A stretch of 64,000 bases of DNA, taken from positions 1-64,000 of the forward strand of contig NW_006921559.1 of NCBI RefSeq assembly GCF_000340215.1. Reading direction: 5' to 3'. Of the stretch, positions 1 to 10,639 are shown piece by piece. Each line of letters opens with the position of its first letter. The first letter of the stretch is position 1. The DNA is from Pseudocercospora fijiensis CIRAD86 (lineage: Eukaryota; Ascomycota; Dothideomycetes; Mycosphaerellales; Mycosphaerellaceae). The translations under genes and the position numbers were made by a program. The notes beneath the pieces are model-generated. The model ran no database searches, was not told where the DNA came from, and was given only the letters and a program-made list of their open reading frames with translations.

Positions 1-1452
1 CATTCACAACAAGGACATGACCTTAAGGGCAGCGAAGGCGTCTTAATTAGAAACCTCGCGACTAATCTTTAATAGGCGACCGACGAGGACACTCGCCTTA
101 GCACTAGTATAGAGACTATAGACCTTAGCGGCCTTCTTAATATAGTTAGTATATATAGAGAACGGCTCTTCTCCTAGCTTACTAAGGTCGTCGAGCTATT
201 AATAGATAGAGAGGGCGGTAGGAGCTTCGCCTATTACGGCTTTAGGAACTATATCGATGTCGGTAATAAGGTACGCGATAGAGTCGCCCTTATAAGAACT
301 ACAAATGTTCTTAGTTAATAGGATCGGCGAGAGGCCTCTATTTCTACGCTCGCTAAAGGAGCCTTTAGAGGAGACATCTTCTAGTAGTATATCTAGTATA
401 TTAATATCCGAGTTACTATAGTTAGTACTATAGTTAGTACTATAGTCGGTACTAGAAGGAGCGCTATACTTCTTAGTAGCCTTGCGGAGGGCCTAGCGAG
501 TATGCAATGCCTTCTTACGCGCTACTTCGGCCTTAGCGCGCTCGTCTTAAACTTCTTAAGGGACCTTACGGTTACGGGTCGAGCGACGATCCTTAGCCTA
601 TATCTCCGTAGCGAGCGCGAGACTAGTAGCCGTATCGGCCTCCGTTTCTAGGCGAAGAGCCTTACGTTTAAGAACATTAACGATAGGCGCCTCTTAACCT
701 TTAATAATAAAGCCTACACTATTAATACGATAGCCCTTCTCCTTTAGTAGATCCTTAGTTGTCTATACGTTAAGATCGACCTAGACAATCGCATCGTAGT
801 GCTTCTTCTAGTAGGCTATCGTAAAGTCGTTAAGCGTAAAGGACAGGTTAAGTAACTACTTGCCTACCTTCTTACTAGCGGTAGATATACGATAGATTAT
901 AGTACGGGAAAGATGCTCGGCGCCTTAACGACGGACCTTATACTTATTAACGAACGAAGAAACCTGCTTAGTACGCTCTTATCTACCGTAGGCGAAGTTA
1001 ATAAGGCTCTTAGGAAGACTACTTAGTCCTCCCTAATGTTCGAAGGCCTAGTCGAGGGTCTTAAAGCGTAAACGAATCTAGGTACTAGTAGTCTCGAGGC
1101 TATAGACGATAGGAAAGGCTTATTTAATATCTATATCGTTAAGAACCTCGCGCTTAAAGATACGCTTACTAATAGACTAACGCAAGTTATTTATACCGTA
1201 CGTAACTAAGATAGTAGCCTTCTTAATATTCCTATTAATAACGCGTAGTAGGGTACGAGCGTTCTAGATCTTCTCTTAAGGGTCTTTAAGGGCGGTAACG
1301 ATCTAGAAGTAGTGCTCGAGGCTAGTTATAGTAGCTAAGGCGCTATCGGATAGGGCTTCGATCGGAACTAGGGCAGCTAGGCTTAGGTTAATAGAGGCAG
1401 GTAGGCCGCTACTACTACTAGTGCCTAGCGGATTCGGGGCGCCGGAAGACAT
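1..1452 (-). pseudogene. RIP-broken gene of unknown family, partial at window edge
   Basis: The minus strand reads as one protein of about 480 residues with TAG/TAA stops at former Gln or Trp codons. I chose the ATG at 1452-1450 (start MSSGAPNPLG), because it opens a Ser/Ala-rich segment; the frame is also open upstream to 1512 from another ATG. The N-terminal third contains a segment around LKDPxEKIxNARTLLRVxN. The middle is Lys/Arg-rich with a likely helical charged stretch, and a Tyr/Ser/Thr-rich repeat lies at about 414-455. The reading reaches base 1, so the C-terminus is outside the window. The length and basic charge would suit a retroelement gag or ORF1, but I see no zinc knuckle or catalytic motif and do not recognise the family. 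Confidence 0.45.
414..455. repeat. 12-bp short tandem repeat, about three copies
   Basis: The unit GTTAGTACTATA is repeated about three times inside the minus-strand pseudogene. It keeps the reading frame (4 codons per unit, reading Tyr-Ser-Thr-Asn), so it was probably a small coding expansion. Confidence 0.7.
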
Positions 1453-1512
1453 AGTCGACCGAAGCGGAAGTAGGTTGTAAACGAGTTTGCAAGTGTGTTC
1501 GTTGCTTAACAA

Positions 1513-1863
1513 TAATAATTAAAGGGTTCGGATAGAAGGGGGGGTAGTTAGGCGGTAGCGAGTTAGTCGGTAATCGAGTAGAAGAAGGAGCTTAGGAAGC
1601 TCGCTTTAAATATAGTACGAAGGTAACGTAGTCCGTATATTCGCGCTGTAAGCAGCGGATAACGGCTATATATAAAAGTAAAGCTATATGCGAGACCTCT
1701 TTATTATTAGGGTAGGCTAAAGTTTAACAATCGATCTAGCTAATTACTAGTAGCGACTGCGCGCCTTTACTAACCTTTAGCTATCGTAGATTCCCGCGCA
1801 CTCGAAATGTAACTAGTTAGTTCGAGTCCTTAGCAGAAATCTATAGTAGTAAAGCTAGTAGGA
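1513..1863. other. Intergenic stretch with a TATA-like site
   Basis: No coherent protein is seen on either strand. A run TATATATAAAAG at about 1668-1679 is a possible plus-oriented TATA box. A stretch near 1819-1831 resembles an RNA polymerase III B box, but there is no matching cloverleaf. Residual CpA is slightly commoner than in the flanking pseudogenes. Confidence 0.4.
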
Positions 1864-1890
1864 CTAATAATACCCCCGGGGTAGTATTAG
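1864..1890. repeat. CCCCGGGG-centred palindrome, copy 1
   Basis: CTAATAATAC and TAGTATTAG flank a central CCCCGGGG. Related copies lie at 2315-2341, 6307-6333 and 9560-9588. Two copies bracket 1891-2314, which would suit the inverted termini of an LTR, but no second LTR was found by eye. Confidence 0.75.
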
Positions 1891-2314
1891 CTTTTCTCTA
1901 GAGATGCTCGGTAACGAGAAGCAAGTCGCCTAGGCCTAGCGTAGCTAATTCGTCGGTATATTAGCCTATAGTACTACCGTTATAGATATAGCATTACCTT
2001 TTATATTAGCAAGCACGTAAGGGTAGTCTATACGTTTACCTTCTTCCTTCTTCTAAACACTAAGCTTAACAGCCTAAGGTCCCTATTCTTAGAGGCTATA
2101 GGCCTAGGTTGCTATATCTATCTAAGAGCTAGGAAGGGAGAGGGATAGGGAACCTCCCTTTCTTAGTGTCCTACGTAACTAGTGCTAATTAGGGCAGGAA
2201 CAGTCTCTAGTAGAGTATCTTGTTATCGTTGTTACTTAAGGAAGGTTGCTAGAGTCTAGGAATCTAGAGGGAAGTAGTTCTAGAAGGGTAGAGGGGTTAG
2301 GTTCGGCTATCTTC
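1891..2314. other. Segment between two palindromes, possible LTR relic
   Basis: This segment of about 420 bp is bounded by near-identical palindromes, which is LTR-like in size and position beside the 3' end of the minus-strand gypsy element. No coding sequence is visible. I could not match it to a partner copy upstream of gag near 9.4-10 kb, so the LTR assignment is only a possibility. Confidence 0.3.
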
Positions 2315-2341
2315 CTAATACTATCCCCGGGGTATTATTAG
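2315..2341. repeat. CCCCGGGG-centred palindrome, copy 2
   Basis: CTAATACTAT, then CCCCGGGG, then TATTATTAG. It is the second boundary of the 1.9-2.3 kb segment and lies next to an A-rich stretch less depleted in CpA. Confidence 0.75.
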
Positions 2342-2600
2342 GAAAACACGCCTCGTATAGTTCTATCTAAGGAAAAACAAGAGCAAAGGAATAAAGTTAT
2401 AGCAATATCTCGAAGGCAAAAGAGCAATACAATAGACAAAGTAAAAGCAAAAGAGGGTAGCAACTATAAGTATTAATATCCGTAGGAACAAGCAGTAAGG
2501 ACTAAAGCTATAGGGCGGCACTATATTAATAGCGCGGAGAAGATAAGGAAAACAACGTAGTAGAGGTAGGGAAAGACAAGCAATTATTTAGTCTCGGGAT
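2342..2600. other. Purine-rich stretch with residual CpA
   Basis: No gene is seen. The stretch at about 2345-2480 keeps many CAA/CAG trinucleotides on the plus strand (as in AAAACAAGAGCAAAGG). That contrasts with the almost CpA-free surroundings and suggests weaker or later RIP. It lies just downstream of the gypsy integrase reading frame. Confidence 0.4.
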
Positions 2601-4230
2601 CTAGCTATAATTCTAGGCGGTCTTCGTCGCTAGACTAGTCGAGCTCCTCTTTAGAGTTAGATTTAGATAGCTAGAAGTCTAGTTTACTATCGGAATTAAT
2701 ATCGGAAATGCTCTACGCGCAATTAATACGTATATAACCCTCCCTTTGTTTATAAGTTATTCCTAATAGCTTACTAAGATGTATCTAGGGATGCGTATAG
2801 TTATCGGCTAGAATAGGATCTATAATCGCGGTAGGATCCTCCTCTCGATAGGTATCTAAGATCGGTAGAGGGTCTATAGAGGCATTAACTTCCTCCTTAG
2901 TTAGGGGAGGACGGGTAGGCTCTTTTAACTCGACGACCTTCTTTAGGTTAGCCCGGGGGTGCGAGTGCTTTAAGGTAGCACTATTAAGTTCCTAAAGTCG
3001 GTACGTAGAACTATCGTAAAGGACCTCCTATACTCTATAAGGCCCTCTCTATTTAAAGGCTAGCTTATAGGAGTAACTATATTCTAGCTCCGACCGGTAT
3101 AGGAGGACTATATCGCTAACCTTTAGAGGCTCCTAGTTAATAGCATTATAGTCGTCGAAATACTGCTTAGCCTTCTTACGAAGGCGACGTTGTCGAGTAA
3201 GTCCCTCCTAAGAAGTAGTCGTTATATCCTTAAGAGCCTTAGCGCGTAGGGCAAGGAGATCTACCCTAGTACGAACAGACCCCTAATCGTAAACGCTATA
3301 CGTACGATAAGACAACTTAATAGGAAGAACGGCGTCCCTCCTAATTATAAGCTCTACTAGCGTAAGTCTAGTCGTATCGATAATAGTAGTTCGATCCGCC
3401 TAGAGAAGGGCTAGAACGCGGATAGAAATAGGAACGGACCTGTCCCCTCTATTAGTTATCTTAGATAGGGCATCGATTAAAGACCGATAGCTACGCTTAA
3501 TAATAGTATTCGACTAGGGATAGTACAGGGAGATGCGAACGTTTTTCGCCCTATACGAAACAAGCAGCGCTTAAACTTCTTTAGCTATATTGTTCGTAGC
3601 GTTATCTAAGATAATCTCGTAAGGTATTCCCTAGCGGCAAAACAGATCTTTAAACAGGAAGGTAGCTATATTACGAGCATTAATAGCGCCGTAGCCCTTA
3701 TAGAAATAATAGGCCTCCGGCTATCGAGAAAGACCCTCTCGAATAATATATAAGCTATTATTGCGGCTAAGATAGACACTATCGCCGTACTATCGCTCCC
3801 CGACTAATTAGGCTATAGGAATACGTAGCTCTCCTAGACGTCGGTAGCTATTCCTAAAATTGCACTTAGGATAGCTCTTATAGTAACGGGAGATATTAGC
3901 CTATACGCCGTCCTACTAGTAGCGCCGACGAAGGACATCGAAGGTACCCTCCGCCGCTCGGTAGCCGAGCTTATCGTAAACGGAACGAAGGATTTCTTAT
4001 CGGGCTACTAGATCGTTAATAATACGCTAGAGCGGTACATTAATTATAGCCTATCGCTAAAGGATTCGATCTTTAACTAGGAATCGTCGAGAATAGCGAA
4101 TAACCCGACGGTATTAACTCTTTAATAAGCTAGGCGCTTTCTTCGTATAGGTTAGGAAGTAGGCGATATAATAGGAGTCGTCGGAGTAGACCCTATTAAG
4201 GATATTATCCCTCTCTAGTTTATCCGCCTT
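2600..4230 (-). pseudogene. pol: gypsy integrase relic
   Basis: A zinc-binding-like N-terminal region near 3850-4000 (RRYxxDGVxANISRYYKSYPKC) has its His residues changed to Tyr. The catalytic core follows with IREGLSRxPEAYYF, ILDNATNNIAKEV (second Asp) and LYYPxSNTIIKRSYRSLID. In that last motif the usual catalytic Glu of the IER motif reads Lys (AAG) near 3500. The C-terminal part (about 2700-3150) has the GPYRVxEVL motif (GPFxVxE-like) and an acidic tail with Asp/Ser/Glu runs. I did not find a clear chromodomain. The loss of the third acidic residue plus stops would abolish integration. Confidence 0.8.
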
Positions 4231-4239
4231 AGGTTTAGC

Positions 4240-4959
4240 CTAGTTGTTATCGTTAGTAGTAGGGCTCTCGTCGGGCTAGTTACTAGGTTAGTCGCTAGGT
4301 TAGTCGTCGGTAGTAGGCCTAGTAATCGCTAGTATAGTATTAATATAGAAGGTAGCGAAGAAAGTGCGGTTAATTACCGTATCGACATCCTCTTCTTCTA
4401 TTATCTCGGCGATGTCCTCGTCTATAGCGGGCCTTCTAGAAAGGCTATCCGGTCTAGTATACTTCTTACTAGGAACGTAGAAGACGTCGAAGTTAAACAA
4501 ATAGATCTAGGCAACCTACCGAGCTATCGTAGAGTTTAGTAGGTCGGAGGCTATATAGTTAAGCTAATAGACTAGCGTCTAAGTATCGATTTCTAGACGA
4601 AAGAATATACTAAAAAGCTATAGTCGGAACTTCTTTAGAGCCTTATAGACTCTAAGGCATTCTCGCTTGCTAGTATCGTATCGGGCCTTAATCGGTTTCT
4701 ATAGTCCGGAGTCGTACCTAATAGGATAACGCAAAGATAGCTCCTTACGGTTATACTGTATTAGTATCTCGCTATAGCCTTCCCCGCTCGAGTCGATAGT
4801 AATAATTATCAAACCCGCACCCTCTAAGTAGTTAATAGATATTAGTATAGGTACGCTAACGAGCGCCTTAGTTACCGTATCCTTAGCCGCTTAGTAAACG
4901 GAGGTCTATTCGAACTTAGCATCCTTCTTAAGTAAGGCGTATAAGGGCTTATATACTAA
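4240..4959 (-). pseudogene. pol: gypsy RNase H and tether relic
   Basis: The RNase H fold starts with IITIDSSGEGYSEIL, where the first catalytic Asp is kept, and continues through RYDTSKRECLRVYKALKKFR, where the Glu is kept. It ends with the very typical FNFDVFYVPSKKYTRPDSLS, corresponding to the His-Val-Pro-Gly-Lys...DxLSR terminus of gypsy RNase H. The segment 4300-4500 is one of the few uninterrupted stretches. It is followed by an acidic linker leading to integrase. Confidence 0.85.
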
Positions 4960-6300
4960 TATAAAGTTCTCGACCTAGATACGGAAGTAGGAGACTACTC
5001 TAAGCTAGGTTCGGACATCCTTCTAATAGGTAGGATCCGGCTAGGATACTATCTTTAGGACCCGTATATTATTAGGATAGCGGCCGTTCTTATTAGTTAC
5101 AAACCCGATAATGTTTATTCGTTTATATAGGAGCTAAAGCTTCTCCCTATATACCGTTAGGTTAGCTCGCTCTAGGTCGTAGAGGACACTATCGAGGTTC
5201 TAAATATGTTCGAGAAAGAACCTACAGATGCTAGGCTCTACTTCTTTATTATCGTACCTAGTTTTAGGGCCCTTAATACCGATATCGTCGAGGAAAGGCA
5301 TCGCTATATAGAAGATATAGGCCGCGAGGACTTAGTTTATAATACGAACGAACTAGGCTACGGAGTTAGTTGCCCCTTAGGGAAGGGTAGTTTATCTATA
5401 TAGTCTAAGAGGTATCTCGAAACTAGTAAAGTCGCGGCTGTTAGGGTAGAGAGGGATCTAGTCGTAGCCCGAGAAAACATTAACTAGTAAGGCTATAATA
5501 CAGTTAGCAAAAGCTTCCGAGAACCTATTAGTCTCCGGAGGGAGGTTAGTATCTCTAATCGTAACTACGTTAAACTTTTATATAACGTTAATTAGACGGT
5601 ACTTCTTTAGTTCCCTAGGAGCTGTCTTCTTTTAAACTAGGAAGTATAGATTGCGATACGAGGCATAGGAAGGTTCTAAGATACTAGCCTTTATACGCTG
5701 TCGTATTATATCCTTAACTATACCTCGTAGGCTTAGATTGAGCTTAAAACCTAGGTAGGCCTAAGGCTTATACTCGATCGTTCGGATCTTCTACGGAGGG
5801 GCAACCTCCGGATTTATTCTGCCTAGGTAAGTAAAGTTATATACTAATACGGCCTCGCGATTATATAGAAGCTCGTATAGCAAATCTAGTTTACGATCCG
5901 AAAGCTCGATACTAGGTTTGATTTTCGTAAGCCTCTCCTCTATTAGCCTTAACCCCCTAGGGATAGTAGAAAACTTTTTAGTAATATACTTCTAATCGTA
6001 CGGACTATCCCTAGGTAGTAGTATCGCCTCCTAATTAAGGCACTTTTATCGCTAGTTAGGATTCCCGCTAGGATTAGACCTATCGGTAATATATACGCTG
6101 CCCTTTACAAGCTTAATCTTGTTAGCTACCCTCTTATATAGGGTATATATACTAATCGATTATCGAACCCGAGCTCGCTCTCTTTGTCGCTAGGCTTAGA
6201 GATTAGCGCAACAAAACAGCGCGTAAACTTCTTTAGAAGTCTCCTTAAGTCGATAGGTATATAGCTAGTAGTCCTAATTTATAACGCCGGCGAAAACGTT
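4960..6300 (-). pseudogene. pol: gypsy reverse transcriptase relic
   Basis: The RT palm and fingers are recognisable. KKYRLINVIxKFNVVTIRD matches the KWRxVVDYRxLN-type block, and NVFSGYDxIPL matches the DLxxGYxQIP block. RxTTLPxGATNSVASFVRI matches the TPFGLxNAPATFQR block. MPFLDDIGIKG carries the catalytic Asp-Asp, whose FLDD codons lie at 5284-5295. The thumb and connection region follows with INIIGFVTNKNGRYPN. The enzyme copies element RNA into DNA. Both catalytic aspartates survive, but many internal stops and several G-to-A substitutions make the copy non-functional. Confidence 0.85.
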
Positions 6301-6306
6301 AGATTC

Positions 6307-6333
6307 GTAATAACACCCCCGGGGTAGTATTAG
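6307..6333. repeat. CCCCGGGG-centred palindrome, copy 3, internal to the element
   Basis: GTAATAACAC, then CCCCGGGG, then TAGTATTAG. This copy falls between the protease-like domain and the pol region and is traversed by the same minus reading frame. Confidence 0.7.
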
Positions 6334-6339
6334 ACTCGC

Positions 6340-7485
6340 GCTCTAATTAGTTAGTTCGGGTAGACCCGCGTCCGGTAGTAATACTTGCGATAGCATTATT
6401 ACCTTAACTCGTATATTAGGTAGTCGTTGTATTATACTCGCTATCGCTTCGAGCACTCGTCTTCTTAGTATAGAACCTATAAACTTGCCTTAACGTACGG
6501 AGCGGCGCACTTCTAGAAATAACCTATTTAAGCTATACTAACTTATAGCGCAGATTGCCGGTCTTATAACCGCGCCGTAGCGTTTCCCGAAGACCGTCTA
6601 GAAGCAGCAAGGATATCCTCGTAGGACTTGTAGCTAGTATTGCCGATATAACTAGTAAACACGACTCGGTTGCCCTTCTAGTTAGCGATAGTTCTCTCCT
6701 AGGAGCTATCGTCGTAGTTGCGCTAGATACTACGAGTTATGCGAGACTATAGCCGACCTAGAATAATTAGCGTGTTTAGGTCGGCGGCAATCTAGAAGGT
6801 AAAGGAAAAGCATATACCGAAAGCGTCTACTATAACATTGTAGTAGGTACCTACTAGCGCAACCTCCCTATTTACTTCCTATATACTAAGGGAAATGTCT
6901 CTATTTATTAGTAGTCTAAGCTGTTTAGCCTAGCGCTTACTTATAATAAGTAACTCTAAACTATTATTAAGCATTGCTAGCATCTATTAACTATAGCTCC
7001 CGATAGTAACCTAAATATAGATAGTAGGGACGACGGCGAAGGAACGGGTAACTGCGGAAAGGTCTATATTATTAGGGATAGAGTAAAGTTCTTTAGGTCG
7101 AGGAGGTCCTACTCGGCCGATTTGTTAGCTAGTAAACCGGATAGCCTTAATAGAGACTAAAACTAGAGCAGAGTCGGGATTATTACTATCCCCTCGGCCT
7201 ATCTCCTTAACTCCCTCTTCGTTAGTATTATCGATAGTCTCTTAGTTCTCGTAGGTTACCGATTCGCCTTCTACTAACTCTTAGGCACCTAAAAATTTAG
7301 GAAGGAACTATAGGGAAGAGACGTCGATATAGTCTTCTCGTCCCTATTTTCGTTAGAGGGTAGCGAGATCCTTTATAAAGGTAGTATCGTTAGGGATTCG
7401 GCTCTAGAATAGGTTAGTAGGCAAACCGTATGCTAGTAGCTCCCCTATAGATATATTAGACTTAAGGTCTAGGAACTATAAAGCC
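6340..7485 (-). pseudogene. gypsy linker and aspartic-protease-like domain relic
   Basis: A domain at about 6740-7010 reads with a beta-rich pattern: a VTIGSYS start, LLIISKRxAKxL after what may have been the catalytic DS/DT-G turn, then VALVGTYYNVIVDAF, and finally LIILGRPSIVSHN. The last motif matches the conserved ILGxxxL/F element of retropepsins. The catalytic aspartate triplet is not intact, since the expected position reads Asn-Asn-Ser. The domain sits between gag and reverse transcriptase, as expected for the element's protease. The frame then runs through the palindrome at 6307 into pol. Confidence 0.6.
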
Positions 7486-7489
7486 TAGA

Positions 7490-9420
7490 AGAGAGCGTTT
7501 GCCTTTGTGTCTAAGGAGTTAGCTAGGCTAGTACTATACTTTTTTATATACCTATTAAAGCGAAAGCTCTTTAAATCGGATGACTTTCGCTTATAGGCCG
7601 GTAGGTTAGCTAGACCTAGGGTACTACTAATGTCGGTAGCAACATCCTCTATATTAACCTCTAGAGTCTCTAGGACGACTAGGCTTTCTATAGGTAGGGT
7701 ACTAGGTACGGTGCTAGATCGGGCAGCGCGGTCTATAGCTATCTAGAGAGTCTTAGTTTTAGCGGTTAACTCTCGCTATTACTTAGCTTTGTCGGCCGCC
7801 TTGTTCTTTAGTACCCTAGTAGGGGCTGCCGCACTAGGGCGAGTAGGGTTCTAAGGGCTCTTGCCCTTACTTTAGGACTAGGTCTAAGACCGTATAGTAG
7901 CGTAGACATCTATACTATTCTTAGTAACCGCGTAAACATTAGTAACTGCGTCCGGATCCTAAGAAACAAAGTTGACTTTAATAGGCTTAGTAGTACTATT
8001 ACTGCTTCGCTCCTTAACCTGTTTTGCCCTAACCTTCTAAGTTTCTCGTTTAGCAATAGCGGCGAGGGTACTATTCCTAGTATCCTTAAACTCGATCTTG
8101 CCGCTATACTTCTTTTCTAGAAGGGTCTTTAGCTAAGGCAGCTTTAGGGCTCTCCGATCCTATTCGAAATCAATCTTGTCGCCGGTGTCTATATAGTAGA
8201 ATCGGCTATTTACTTACATAATAAGCTTCCTTTTAAGAAGCTCTTTCTAGATAGGGTAGGACGATTAGATATGTTTGAACCCGCTACACATCTAGCACTT
8301 GCTATCTAAGTTAGAATAGATCTTCCGTATAGCGTAGATATCTACTAAAGGTACTTTAGGGTAGTTAGGATCTAAAACCTAGTAGACTAGTAGTATATCG
8401 CCTAGTATAGTAGTATTAATAACCTCCCTAACTCGCTATAATGCTTTCGCATTTAGGTTTAGCTAGGCTAGGGATTTAGCTAAGTCCGCGACATCCTAAG
8501 AGTGCTTAGTAATAGTAGGAGTTACGGTCTTAGGACTACTTTGCGATTTAGGAAGGAACTTAGGTCCCTTATTTCCTAAGGCTTCTTTCCTAACTTGCGC
8601 TAGGTTATTCCGGTCTTCGCCGTAGATAAACTTCCTCGTATCGGCTATACTATTAATATCGGCCTTAACACATACTAGGACCTCTTTATATTTCCTAAAG
8701 CTCTTAGGATCGGCCTCGCTAAGCTTATAGCGGCGGAAGATACGCTAAGCTATAGGCTACGGCAACCCCTAGAGGAGCAGCCTCGTTCTCTAAGAGTTTT
8801 CGAGGTTACTCTATTCGATGCTATCCGCTAACTCGACAAACTCGCGGATATACCCCTTTAGGTCGTTATCCTTAGTGCGCCTTACTAAGTAGAGGGACTC
8901 GAGCTACGTACGACTACCTTTAATACGATAGCTATCGCGCTCCCGATATTCCCTTATAAAGGCTATCTTAAAGGTCTCCTAGTTAGAATTAGACTTGTCG
9001 TCCTTTTCTAGGTAGCTAACTAGGGTTTTAAGGGTTCGGTAAAGCTTAGAGGAGGTAGTCCTTATAAAGGACCGAATCTTATACTAGTCGGACTCTCTAT
9101 CGAGCTCGTAATTAACTAAGCCTTCCTTAAAGCGTTCTATATATACTATAGCGTTCTACCCTTCGAACAGGGGATTCGTACTACTTCCTAGCTCTAGCGG
9201 GCGACGCTTGTTTTAACGGAGAAGCTTAGTTTGCTTCTCTATTATCTTTATAAGGACAGTATAGAGCGCCTCTAGCGTAGAGGGCGTAGGAGGCTTACTT
9301 ATATTAACTAGTCGCCGCCTGATTTCTTCGTTAATAGGATTAGGGGCGTTTTCGGATTTAGAGGATTCCGCTAATTCTTAATGTTCGTTTTCGCTAGAGC
9401 TAGAGCTTATTCGATTATTA
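7490..9420 (-). pseudogene. gag: gypsy gag polyprotein relic
   Basis: The reading begins near 9420 in a Ser/Glu-rich leader and continues through a helical capsid-like region (around NPLFEGxNAIVYIERFKEGL) typical of fungal gypsy Gag. Near 8260 a Cys-x2-Cys-x4-His-x4 pattern (CxMCSGFKHIxSSYP) resembles a CCHC zinc knuckle whose last Cys reads Tyr; a TGC-to-TAC change would be RIP-type. A Lys/Ser/Thr-rich linker follows. Gag would package element RNA in virus-like particles. Numerous stops replace Gln and Trp codons. No start codon is certain. Confidence 0.7.
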
Positions 9421-9424
9421 TAAA

Positions 9425-10540
9425 ATAGTTGAAATAGTTGAAATAGAATACTATATAAAGTTGAAATAGAATGCTATATAAATGTGTTTTTAGTAACTTT
9501 AGTCTGTTTAGTTTGTTGTAATATTGCTATACGAGAGAGTAGTATATTAGGCTGTTTCTCCTAGTATTACCCCTAGGGTAGTATTAGGATTTAGCCTCCT
9601 AGGGGTCGCCTAACTACCTCTAGGAGCTTAGTTTAGTAGATTTTTAGATAAAAGCCGCTCGGAGGGAGAGACTACAATCTCTATTTATACCTAGATCCTA
9701 GAAACTAGCTTGTATCTCCTTTAGCTAGGCGAGGGGGCGGTAGCCTTCTTTTTCTAGTAGAAGGCTAAGTACTGTCTAAGCGAGGCTACGAATCTAGGAA
9801 CGCCCTACCCGATTAATAGGGGACTCCCCGGCTATCCGACCTGCAATCCGTATTTGCTATTAATTAATAGTCTTAGCAAACTAAGCAAGGCCGATAGGTA
9901 ATTAGTCTATCTCCTCCTTAGGCGGGGCTTATCTCGAGCAAGCGGTACTAAATAGGTCTTCGACCCGGAGCCGAGTCCTTAAAAGCTAGCTATAGCTATA
10001 GACTAGGCCCTAAGCTATAACAGTCCTAAGGGTTTGTAGCTTTTCGGGGTTAAAGCGATGCCCTCGTTAAGAGGTTTCTCTACTTGTCGTAATAGCCCCT
10101 TAAGATACTTCGGTATCGTCTATATCGTAGGCTCTTATCGTACCCTCGCTTCGGTTATAGCTATTCGTACCTAGAGACCACCTTTAACATACCCGAACCT
10201 GTTAGATATAAAGAGATAGCCCTACCTTCGGCTCTAATAAAGGACGGAAACCAACACTACTACTACTACTAGCAGTAATAGTATAGGCTACCGAGGGTAA
10301 TATAACCTATAGCAATACGGGCAGCTATATTTAGCAAGATAGGATAACGAGACTATCGCTTAGGCTAATAACTAGAGCCCTATAATATAGGCATTGTAGA
10401 AGTGTGATATAAATAATGTGCTATACGAGGTTAGTACTCTATCTATAATGCGGAAGGAGGCCTCTTATATAGGCTTAAAACTTAGCCTAGGTATGTAGGG
10501 CCGGTTACTAGCTAATAGTAGGAAGGAACTTTAGGCATAT
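9425..10540. other. Non-coding stretch upstream of the gypsy gag
   Basis: It includes short direct repeats of GTTGAAATAG at 9429-9470 and a tract of CTA trinucleotides at about 10257-10272. I found no coherent protein on either strand. Residual CpA and TpG are commoner than average at 9480-9530 and 10250-10420. It may hold a 5' LTR and leader, but no LTR pair could be demonstrated. Confidence 0.35.
9560..9588. repeat. CCCCGGGG-type palindrome, copy 4 (central CCCCTAGGG)
   Basis: CCTAGTATTAC, then CCCTAGGG, then TAGTATTAGG. It lies about 150 bp upstream (in element orientation) of the gag reading frame, so it could mark the 5' LTR/leader region. Confidence 0.65.
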
Positions 10541-10625
10541 ACCTAAAAATTATAATAATTAGAAATAATAAAACTTTAGGCGCGTACCTAAATCTCGTAA
10601 GAATAGGTACGTACCTAAAGTTTTA
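10524..10625. repeat. Hairpin family A cluster (TAGGTACGTACCTA type)
   Basis: Successive near-palindromes at about 10529-10546, 10572-10593 and 10604-10625 share TTTAGG(N)TACCTAAA arms. The cluster lies directly downstream of a predicted splice donor (GTAAGC, first base 10649 on the minus strand) of the SNF2-like gene, so it probably occupies the next intron or what remains of it. Confidence 0.75.
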
Positions 10626-10639
10626 TAATAAATCGTAGG

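Larger units (their letters stand above)
2600..9400 (-). mobile_element. Degenerate Ty3/gypsy LTR retrotransposon
   Basis: Read on the minus strand, the order gag, protease-like domain, reverse transcriptase, RNase H and integrase is the canonical Ty3/gypsy order (integrase after RT/RNase H, unlike copia). Each domain is recognisable by motif, but all are crowded with TAG/TAA stops from CpA-to-TpA change, so the element cannot be active in its present state. The LTRs are not confidently defined. The CCCCGGGG palindromes at 1864, 2315 and 9560 are candidate terminal landmarks, and a fourth lies internally at 6307. Confidence 0.85.

Noticed and set aside
1803..1835. B-box-like TTCGAGTCC suggesting a tRNA
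   Set aside because: No acceptor stem, D arm or anticodon arm could be built around it.
5206..5403. 65-codon plus-strand frame
   Set aside because: It is antisense to the reverse transcriptase catalytic region of the gypsy element.
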